In this document: piece after piece, positions 9,178 to 15,817 of the stretch
How the letters are laid out: every line of letters begins with the position of its first letter
How positions within the stretch are numbered: position 1 is the stretch's first letter
Origin: Micromonospora sp. WMMD1082
GTDB lineage: Bacteria > Actinomycetota > Actinomycetes > Mycobacteriales > Micromonosporaceae
Length of the DNA: 64,000 nt
Direction of reading: 5' to 3'
Assembly: GCF_029626175.1 (NCBI RefSeq)
Contig: NZ_JARUBM010000002.1
Span: 1,860,001-1,924,000, forward strand
Program-made: the position numbers and the translations under genes
Notes under the pieces: model-generated
Seen by the model: the letters and a program-made list of their open reading frames with translations, nothing else
Databases searched by the model: none
Told to the model about the DNA's origin: nothing

Positions 9178-10545
9178 TCACACCCGCGCGCGGGCCATCC
9201 GCCCGCCCGGCCGCAGGTAGGCGGCCCAGGTGACCACCAGCAGCACCAGGAAGAAGCCGACGTAGAAGCGCAACGCCGGCTGGATGCCGCCGTAGGTCGA
9301 CCGGGCCCAGGCGTAGCAGATCGGGACGAGGAAGCCACCGAGGGCACCGACCGCGGAGATGATGCCCAGGGCGCCGGCGGCCTGCCGGCGCATCGCCAGC
9401 ATCACCTCGGGCGCCCCGCCCCGCTCCTCCCCCTTGATCTGGAAGATCCTGCTGATCATCCGGTAGGTCGAGCCGTTGCCGATGCCGGTGGCCACGAAGA
9501 GCAGCAGGAACGCCGCGAAGAACACGCCCATGCTGCGCCGCTCGACCGACCAGAGCGCGGCCAGGGCGCCGGCGGCCATCAGCACGAAGCTGGCCACCGT
9601 GACCCGGGCGCCGCCCACCAGGTCGGCGAGGCGGCCACCGAACGGCCGGCAGCACGAGCCCACCGCCGCCCCGAGGAACGCCCAGGCCAACGCGACGTCC
9701 GGCCGGCCGAACACCGAGGTGAGCAGGGTGGGAAAGGCCGCCGAGTAACCGATGAACGAGCCGAAGGTGCCGATGTACAGCAGCGACATGATCCAGGTGT
9801 CGCGGTGCCGCAGCGACGACCACACCGGCCCCACGTCGGCCTTGGCCTCGACCAGGTTGTCCATGAAGAGGTACGCGCAGATCGCGGCGATCACCGCCAG
9901 CGGGATGTACATCAGACCGGCCCGGGCCAGCGCGAGCCCGCCGCCCAGCACGATCACCTGTGGCACCACGAACTGCACCACGGCCACCCCGATGTTGCCA
10001 CCGGCGGCGTTGAGCCCGAGCGCCCAGCCCTTCTCCCGCTCCGGGTAGAAGAAGGAGATGTTCGCCATGCTGGAGGCGAAGTTGCCGCCGCCGAGCCCGG
10101 CCGTGGCCGCGATCAGCAGCAGCGGCAGGAAGCCGATCTCCGGATGCTCGACCGCCCAGGCGAGCCCCGCGCAGGGCACGATCAGCAGCAGTGCGGAGAT
10201 CACGGTCCAGTTCCGGCCGCCGAACACCGGCACGGCGAAGGTGTACGGCAGCCGCAGCAGCGCGCCGACCCCGCTGGGCACGGCGGTCAGCCAGAGCGCC
10301 TGGCTGGTGGTGAGCTGCCAGCCGGCGTCGCCGAGCCGGACGACGACGATGCTCCACAGCAGCCACACCGAGAAACCGATGTGCTCGGCGAAGATCGACC
10401 AGATGAGGTTGCGCCGGGCGACGCCGCTGCCGATCCGCCGCCAGAAGACCGGGTCCTCCGGTGCCCAGCGCCCGATCCACCGACCCGCTCGGCGGTCCAG
10501 GTCTTCCTCGTCGATTGCCGCTGGCTGCACGCTCGTGGTGGTCAT
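9178..10545 (-). CDS. narK: Nitrate/nitrite transporter of the NarK/NasA MFS family
   Basis: 455 residues with about twelve membrane segments. The family signatures are present: an N-terminal RNLIWSIFAEHIGFSVW region, the glycine-rich GLGGGNFASSMANISFFYP nitrate-signature region with the following EKGWALGLNAAGGNIG, and a second glycine-rich stretch in the C-terminal half. It most likely takes up nitrate, possibly in exchange for nitrite, for the nasA-nirBD operon 1.6 kb away. It is transcribed away from that operon. I did not find a convincing GlnR box in its own upstream gap. Confidence 0.93.
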   Translation of the reverse strand: MTTTSVQPAAIDEEDLDRRAGRWIGRWAPEDPVFWRRIGSGVARRNLIWSIFAEHIGFSVWLLWSIVVVRLGDAGWQLTTSQALWLTAVPSGVGALLRLPYTFAVPVFGGRNWTVISALLLIVPCAGLAWAVEHPEIGFLPLLLIAATAGLGGGNFASSMANISFFYPEREKGWALGLNAAGGNIGVAVVQFVVPQVIVLGGGLALARAGLMYIPLAVIAAICAYLFMDNLVEAKADVGPVWSSLRHRDTWIMSLLYIGTFGSFIGYSAAFPTLLTSVFGRPDVALAWAFLGAAVGSCCRPFGGRLADLVGGARVTVASFVLMAAGALAALWSVERRSMGVFFAAFLLLFVATGIGNGSTYRMISRIFQIKGEERGGAPEVMLAMRRQAAGALGIISAVGALGGFLVPICYAWARSTYGGIQPALRFYVGFFLVLLVVTWAAYLRPGGRMARARV

Positions 10546-10679
10546 GACGCCGAAGCTAGGGAGCGGCCGTTACCACGGCGTTCGCCGTTCGGGTCGGCCC
10601 GGCAACGGGGAGCGCACCACGGGCCGCCGGCGCCGGTGAGGAGCGCGCCGGACGCGCCGGGCCAGCGCTGCGCGCCGGG

Positions 10680-10973
10680 TCAGAGCTGCTGGAGTATGCG
10701 CAGGGCCCGGTCGATCCGCCGCATGGTCTCGGCGTCGGCCACGTCCACGCACTCGGTGAACCACTTCTTCATCGGCGACGAGATCCGGTCGGGCATCACC
10801 ACCCAACCACCCATCGACACCGCCAACGGCGAGTCGCGCAGCAGCGCCGCCTCCACCACCTCGGCCACGATCACGATGGGCACCGCCGTGGAGTTGTAGA
10901 CGTCGGAACTGATCACCAGCCCGAGCCGTTCCCGGGCCCCCTCGACCCGCCAGACCTCGCCCCTACGCAGCAC
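10680..10973 (-). CDS. MazF/PemK-like toxin, putative endoribonuclease
   Basis: About 97 residues from the GTG at 10973. The VLRRGEVWRV opening and the following PIVIVAEVVEA strands match the SH3-like barrel of MazF/PemK mRNA interferases, which cleave mRNA when free of antitoxin. The start overlaps the end of the upstream ribbon-helix-helix gene by 11 bases, the usual antitoxin-first arrangement. The catalytic residues are not confirmed from this reading. A longer in-frame start at 11096 is rejected because it runs through the antitoxin gene. Confidence 0.8.
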   Translation of the reverse strand: MLRRGEVWRVEGARERLGLVISSDVYNSTAVPIVIVAEVVEAALLRDSPLAVSMGGWVVMPDRISSPMKKWFTECVDVADAETMRRIDRALRILQQL

Positions 10974-11220
10974 GCGGGGGACCGCCGAAGAGCAGGTCGT
11001 CGACCATGCCGACCTCCTGGGCATCGGCCAGCGACGCGGACTCCAGATCCAGCCCGGCGCGCCCGACCGCGGCGGCGTGCGCGGCGAAGACCTCACGCAG
11101 CGCCTTCTCCCGGGCCGCCTGGTCCATCCAGGCGGAGAGCGAGAGGCCCTCCCGCTTGGCGAACTGTCGGGCCTCCGCGATCGTCTCGTCCGAGAACGAC
11201 AGGGTCACCTTGGCTGTCAT
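10963..11220 (-). CDS. Ribbon-helix-helix (CopG/MazE-like) antitoxin
   Basis: 85 residues. The N-terminal MTAKVTLSFSDETIAEARQF followed by KREGLSLSAWMDQAA is a typical beta-strand plus two-helix CopG DNA-binding domain. The acidic C-terminus (ADAQEVGMVDDLLFGG) would bind and neutralise the toxin. It is expected to repress its own operon. A small perfect palindrome at 11243-11257, just upstream of the ATG, is a likely operator. Confidence 0.82.
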   Translation of the reverse strand: MTAKVTLSFSDETIAEARQFAKREGLSLSAWMDQAAREKALREVFAAHAAAVGRAGLDLESASLADAQEVGMVDDLLFGGPPRAA

Positions 11221-11242
11221 GCTGGACAGACTACCCAGTGGT

Positions 11243-11257
11243 ATGACTATCAGTCAT
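11243..11257. promoter_or_regulatory. Putative operator of the toxin-antitoxin pair
   Basis: ATGACT-ATC-AGTCAT is a perfect 6-bp inverted repeat with a 3-base centre, 22 bases upstream of the antitoxin ATG. Its size fits dimeric ribbon-helix-helix repressors, which autoregulate such operons. The assignment is by position and symmetry only. Confidence 0.5.
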
Positions 11258-11292
11258 CCACCGCGTACCACTTCCGGTCGAGCCGGCACCGC

Positions 11293-11991
11293 TCAGTCCG
11301 GGGCGCGACCGCCGAAGACGGCGAACCGCCAGGCCTTGAAGAAGCAGTCCACCTCCGCGAGGCCCGCCTCGGCGAGCCAGCGGCACTGTTCACCGACCGG
11401 CGCCGGACGGTCGTACGTCATCCGTTGCTCGGCGGCGGCGATCTCGGCGGCGTCCGAGCCGAGCGCGGTGACCTGCGCCAGCCAGACCTCGTGGTAGCGC
11501 CGATCCAGGTCCGGGGTCGGGCCGGCCACCTGTTCGGCGTTGACGAAGACCCCGCCGGGCACCAGCGCCCCCGCCGCCCGCCGGTAGAGCGCACGCTTGC
11601 CGGAGTCGTCCAGGTGGTGGATGGCCAGCGCGCTGACCACGGCGTCGTACCGCCCGGCGGGCAGCGGATCGGCCAGGTCCGCCGCGACCAACCGGTGCGG
11701 CACGCCACGGCCGGTCAACTGCTCGGCGGCGACGGCCAGCATCTTCGGCGCGGCGTCGACGAGGGTCAGCCGCACGCCGGGCACGGCGGCGGCGAGCAGT
11801 GAGGACAGCAAGCCGGTCCCGGCGCCCAGGTCCAGCACCTCGGGCGTACGCCCGGCGGCCAGGGCGGCCCGCAGCGGCGGCGCGGCCACCTCGACCGCCG
11901 TGCCGTAGAACGCGTCGAAGCAGGGCACCAGCCGGCGGCGCGCCGCGTCGTAACCCGCCGCCACGGCGTCGAACGCCTCGGCCACACCCAC
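11293..11991 (-). CDS. SAM-dependent class I methyltransferase
   Basis: About 232 residues. LDLGAGTGLLSSLL is the SAM-binding motif I, LTLVDAAPKML motif II, and DAVVSALAIHHLDD motif IV. The overall pattern resembles small-molecule methyltransferases of the UbiE/Methyltransf_25 type. The substrate is unknown. The start is uncertain: a GTG at 11991 lies five bases after GGGAGG and is used here, but an in-frame ATG at 12027 would add twelve residues. It diverges from nasA and shares its upstream region, including the GlnR box. Confidence 0.78.
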   Translation of the reverse strand: MGVAEAFDAVAAGYDAARRRLVPCFDAFYGTAVEVAAPPLRAALAAGRTPEVLDLGAGTGLLSSLLAAAVPGVRLTLVDAAPKMLAVAAEQLTGRGVPHRLVAADLADPLPAGRYDAVVSALAIHHLDDSGKRALYRRAAGALVPGGVFVNAEQVAGPTPDLDRRYHEVWLAQVTALGSDAAEIAAAEQRMTYDRPAPVGEQCRWLAEAGLAEVDCFFKAWRFAVFGGRAPD

Positions 11992-12076
11992 GACTGCCTC
12001 CCAAATAACAAGACGAGTGTTCCACATTGTAGACCCTGCGAGCCCGTTCGCCGCGGACGTGCGGTGTGAGCGGCAC

Positions 12077-12114
12077 TTGACAGGACCGAAACAAACGGGA
12101 CGCGGACCGGAAAC
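12077..12114 (+). promoter_or_regulatory. GlnR box upstream of nasA
   Basis: The bases read TTGAC-n6-GAAAC-n6-GACGC-n6-GAAAC. This reproduces the actinomycete GlnR operator layout of gTnAc and GaAAc half-sites, each separated by six bases. Three of four half-sites match well and the third (GACGC) is weaker. It lies 25 bases before the nasA ATG at 12139. GlnR is the global nitrogen regulator and activates nitrate assimilation genes in Streptomyces and Mycobacterium under nitrogen limitation. Confidence 0.68.
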
Positions 12115-12138
12115 TGCCCAGCGGCACGCTTTGCCGAC

Positions 12139-14292
12139 ATGACAGACGGTGCACGGTCGGCGACCCGGTCGGGGCGAGCGCCCCAGGAGGTGGCGACCCA
12201 CTGCCCGTACTGCGCGCTCCAGTGCGGGATGATCCTGCGCGAGGAGACCGGCGGGGTGACCGTGCATCCCCGGCAGTTCCCCACCAACCGGGGCGGCCTT
12301 TGCCAGAAGGGCTGGACCTCGGCCGAACTGCTCCGGCACCCGGAACGGCTGACCACTCCCCTGCTGCGCGACCCGGCCAGCGGCGAGTTGCGCCCGGCGA
12401 GCTGGGACGCCGCGCTGGAGCGGATCACCACCGGCGTGCGCGACGTGCAGCACCGGCACGGCCGCGACGCGGTCGCCGTCTTCGGCGGCGGCGGGCTCAC
12501 CAACGAGAAGGCGTACGCGCTGGGCAGGTTCGCGCGGGTGGCGCTGCGGACCCGGCACATCGACTACAACGGACGGTTCTGCATGTCGTCGGCGGCCGCG
12601 GCCGGCATGCGGGCCTTCGGCGTGGACCGTGGCCTGCCGTTCCCCCTCTCCGACCTGGGCCGGGCGGACACCCTGCTGCTGGTCGGCGCCAACCCGGCGG
12701 AGACCATGCCGCCGCTGATGCGCTGGCTAACCGAGCAACGGGAGCGGGGCGGCCGGCTGATCGTCGTCGACCCCCGGGCGACCGCCACCGCCCGCCAGGC
12801 CGACCTGCACCTGCAACCGCTGCCCGGCACCGACCTGGCGGTGGCCAACGCGCTGCTGCACATCGCCCTGACCGAGGGCTACGTCGACGGGGAGTACGTC
12901 GCCACCCGCACCACCGGCTTCGCTGACGTGCGACGCACCGTGGCGGGCTGGTGGCCGGCCCGCGCCGAGGCGCTCTCCGGCGTACCGGTGGCCGACCTGG
13001 AGGAGACCGCCCGCTGCCTCGGCACCGCCGGACGGGCGATCATCCTCACCGCGCGCGGCGCCGAACAGCACGCCAAGGGCGTCGACACGGTCACCGGCTT
13101 CGTCAACCTGGCGCTCGCGCTCGGCCTGCCGGGCCGGCCGGGCTCCGGCTACGGCTGCCTGACCGGGCAGGGCAACGGCCAGGGCGGCCGGGAGCACGGG
13201 CAGAAGGCCGATCAGCTCCCCGGGTACCGGAAGATCGACGACCGGAAGGCCCGCGCCCACGTCGCGCGGGTCTGGGGCGTACCGGCCGACGAGCTGCCCG
13301 GTGCCGGCGTGCCGGCGTACCAACTGCTGGACGCGCTGGGCACGGACCAGGGTGCCCGGGCGTTGCTGGTCTTCGGCTCCAACCCGGTGGTCTCCGCTCC
13401 GCGCGCGGCCCGGATCGAGGGCCGGCTGCGCGACCTGGACCTGCTGGTCGTCGCCGACTTCCTGCTCTCCGAGACGGCCGCGCTGGCCGACGTGGTGCTG
13501 CCCACCGCGCAGTGGGCCGAGGAGGACGGCACGATGACCAACCTGGAGGGGCGGGTGCTGCGCCGCCGGGCGCTCCGCCGCCCCCCGCCGGGTGTGCGCA
13601 CCGACCTGGAGATCCTCGCCGCCCTCACCACCCGCCTGGGGGGCCGGGGAACGGCCCCGTCGGACGATCCGCGTGCGGTCTTCGCCGAGCTGCGCCGGGC
13701 CTCGGCCGGCGGCATCGCCGACTACGCCGGAATCAGCTGGGACCGGATCGACGCGACCGACGGGGTCTTCTGGCCGTGCCCCGAGGACGACGGGCCCGAC
13801 TCGCCCCGGCTCTTCGCCGACCGCTTCGCCACACCCGACGGGCTGGCCCGGTTCCACCCCGTGGAGCACCGGCCGGCCGCCGAGGAGGTCTGCGCGGAGT
13901 ACCCGCTGCACTTCACCACCGGCCGGGTGCTCGCCCAGTACCAGTCGGGCACCCAGACCCGCCGGGTGGCCGCGCTGCGCCGGGCCGCCCCCGACGCCTT
14001 CGTGGAGCTGCACCCCGACCTCGCCGAACGGCTGGGCGTCGTCGACGGCGAGCCGGTACGGGTGGTCTCGCGGCGCGGCGAGTTCGAGGCACCCGCCCGG
14101 CTCAGCCCGGCCATCCGACCGGACACCGTCTTCGCGCCGTTCCACTGGGCCGGGCGGGCGCGGGCCAACTCCGTCACCAACGACGCCGTCGACCCGATCT
14201 CCGGAATGCCCGAGTTCAAGATCTGCGCGGTACGGGTGGAGAGCCTGGCCACCCAGCACAGCGGCACGCAGCGCAGCGGAGTGCCGTCATGA
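12139..14292 (+). CDS. nasA: Assimilatory nitrate reductase catalytic subunit (molybdopterin oxidoreductase)
   Basis: Reduces nitrate to nitrite in the cytoplasm using a bis-MGD molybdenum cofactor and a [4Fe-4S] cluster. 717 residues. Cluster ligands are C22-x2-C25-x3-C29 and C55 (GLCQKGW). A cysteine near residue 148 (NGRFCMSSA) is placed to ligand molybdenum. The C-terminal MGD-binding domain starts around FTTGRVLAQYQSGTQTRR. It lacks the C-terminal [2Fe-2S] BFD domain of some NasA proteins; that domain is on the next gene product. First gene of the operon, with a GlnR box in front. Its last codons fall in a 35-bp unit duplicated 80 bp downstream. Confidence 0.93.
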   Translation: MTDGARSATRSGRAPQEVATHCPYCALQCGMILREETGGVTVHPRQFPTNRGGLCQKGWTSAELLRHPERLTTPLLRDPASGELRPASWDAALERITTGVRDVQHRHGRDAVAVFGGGGLTNEKAYALGRFARVALRTRHIDYNGRFCMSSAAAAGMRAFGVDRGLPFPLSDLGRADTLLLVGANPAETMPPLMRWLTEQRERGGRLIVVDPRATATARQADLHLQPLPGTDLAVANALLHIALTEGYVDGEYVATRTTGFADVRRTVAGWWPARAEALSGVPVADLEETARCLGTAGRAIILTARGAEQHAKGVDTVTGFVNLALALGLPGRPGSGYGCLTGQGNGQGGREHGQKADQLPGYRKIDDRKARAHVARVWGVPADELPGAGVPAYQLLDALGTDQGARALLVFGSNPVVSAPRAARIEGRLRDLDLLVVADFLLSETAALADVVLPTAQWAEEDGTMTNLEGRVLRRRALRRPPPGVRTDLEILAALTTRLGGRGTAPSDDPRAVFAELRRASAGGIADYAGISWDRIDATDGVFWPCPEDDGPDSPRLFADRFATPDGLARFHPVEHRPAAEEVCAEYPLHFTTGRVLAQYQSGTQTRRVAALRRAAPDAFVELHPDLAERLGVVDGEPVRVVSRRGEFEAPARLSPAIRPDTVFAPFHWAGRARANSVTNDAVDPISGMPEFKICAVRVESLATQHSGTQRSGVPS

Positions 14293-14376
14293 GCGAGCGT
14301 CAGCGAGCGAATCATCGGCTCAGTGCGAAGGTGCCTCATGACGGCACGCAGCGCAGCGGAGTGCCGTCATGAGCGA
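14262..14376 (+). repeat. 35-bp direct duplication with a SERSERT-type repeat at the nasA / FAD-gene junction
   Basis: The bases at 14262-14296 recur exactly at 14342-14376. The first copy carries the nasA stop and the second the start of the next gene. The unique part between them begins with a GAGCGAGCG-TCA-GCGAGCGAA element (14286-14317) that is related to one at 56846-56876. The second copy also sits in a perfect 13-bp inverted repeat (14335-14347 with 14361-14373) whose right arm contains the next gene's ATG. Confidence 0.9.
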
Positions 14377-15817
14377 CGTCCGTGCTGCCCGGGTCGTGGT
14401 GGTCGGCAACGGAATGGCCGGCGCCCGGGTGGCGGCGGAGCTGCACGCGCGGGGCGAGGACCTGAAGGTCACCGTGCTCGGTGCGGAGCCGCACCGGGCG
14501 TACAACCGGATCATGCTCTCCACCCTGCTCGCCGGGAAGATCGGTGAGCAGGACGTGGAGTTGGCCGAGGCCGTTGGGCGCGGTGTCGACCTGCGTACCG
14601 GTGTCACGGTCAGCGCGATCGACCGCGCCACCGGCCAGGTATGCACCGACGACGGCGACCGGATCCCCTACGACCACCTGGTGCTCGCCACGGGCAGCCG
14701 GGCGGTGGTGCCGCCGCTGCCCGGCCTCGATCCGCAAAGACTGCCGGAGCGGGTGATCCCGTTCCGCACCCTGGACGACTGCCGGCGCATCCTCGCCGTG
14801 GCCGCTGGCGCCCGGCACGCCCTGGTGCTCGGCGGCGGGCTGCTCGGCCTGGAGGCCGCCCGGGGCCTCGCCACCCGGGGGCTCGACGTGGGCGTGGTGC
14901 ACCGGGTGCCGTACCTCATGGAACGCCAGCTCGACCCGGCCGCCGGCGCGATGCTCGCCGGCACGCTCACCGGTCTCGGGGTGACCACCCACCTGGCGGT
15001 CACCCCGACGCGGGTCCGCGCCGACGCGTCCGGGGTGCGCCTGGAGCTGTCCGACGGGCGCCCGCTCGACGCCGACCTGCTGGTGCTCGCCTGCGGCGTG
15101 CGTCCCGACACGACCCTCGCCGCCGCGGCCGGCCTGGACGTGGAGCGGGGTGTGCTGGTCGACGACCGGCTGCGCACCAGCGACCGGCGGATCTCCGCGA
15201 TCGGCGACTGCGCGCAGCACGACGGCGCGCTGACCGGGCTGGTGGCGCCGGCCTGGGCACAGGCCCGGGTGGTGGCCCAGGTGGTGACCGGGCAGGACCC
15301 GCTGGCCCGGTACCAGCCCCGGCCGGTGGTGACCCGGCTCAAGGCGGCCGGCATCGATCTCGCCGCGATGGGCGACCCGACGGGCGGCCCCGGCGAGGAG
15401 GTGACCTTCGCCGACCCGGCGCGGGGCACCTACGCGCGGTTGCGCATCCACGACCAGCGGCTGGCCGCCGCGATCCTGCTCGGCGACAACCCGTCCGTGG
15501 GCACGGTGATCCAGCTGTTCGACCGGGGCCACCCGGTGCCCACCGACCGGCGGGCGCTGCTGCTCGGCCGGGCCGTCGGCGGTGCCGTCGCGGCGCCCAC
15601 CGCGTCCCCGGCGCTGATGCCGGACGCGGCCACGGTGTGCCAGTGCAACACGGTGAGCAAGGGCGCGCTGGTGCAGTGCTGGCGGGACGGGGCCCGCACG
15701 TTCGACGCCGTGGTCGCGCGAACCCGGGCCGGTACCGGGTGCGGCGGCTGCCGCGACGCGGTGACCGGCATCGTCGACTGGCTGTCCAGAACGGATCCGG
15801 TGGAGGTGGGGCGATGA
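14369..15817 (+). CDS. FAD/NAD(P)-dependent oxidoreductase with C-terminal [2Fe-2S] domain, nitrate reductase electron-transfer subunit
   Basis: 482 residues. VVVVGNGMAGARV is the FAD dinucleotide-binding motif and LVLGGGLLGLEAA the NAD(P) motif. The C-terminal BFD-like domain has the pattern C-x-C ... C-x2-C (CQCNTV and CGGC), which binds [2Fe-2S]. It is equivalent to the electron-transfer subunit (NasC/NasB type) that passes NAD(P)H electrons to the nitrate reductase. It closely resembles the N-terminal half of the NirB that follows, so it probably arose by duplication. Its stop overlaps the nirB ATG as ATGA. Confidence 0.88.
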   Translation: MSDVRAARVVVVGNGMAGARVAAELHARGEDLKVTVLGAEPHRAYNRIMLSTLLAGKIGEQDVELAEAVGRGVDLRTGVTVSAIDRATGQVCTDDGDRIPYDHLVLATGSRAVVPPLPGLDPQRLPERVIPFRTLDDCRRILAVAAGARHALVLGGGLLGLEAARGLATRGLDVGVVHRVPYLMERQLDPAAGAMLAGTLTGLGVTTHLAVTPTRVRADASGVRLELSDGRPLDADLLVLACGVRPDTTLAAAAGLDVERGVLVDDRLRTSDRRISAIGDCAQHDGALTGLVAPAWAQARVVAQVVTGQDPLARYQPRPVVTRLKAAGIDLAAMGDPTGGPGEEVTFADPARGTYARLRIHDQRLAAAILLGDNPSVGTVIQLFDRGHPVPTDRRALLLGRAVGGAVAAPTASPALMPDAATVCQCNTVSKGALVQCWRDGARTFDAVVARTRAGTGCGGCRDAVTGIVDWLSRTDPVEVGR

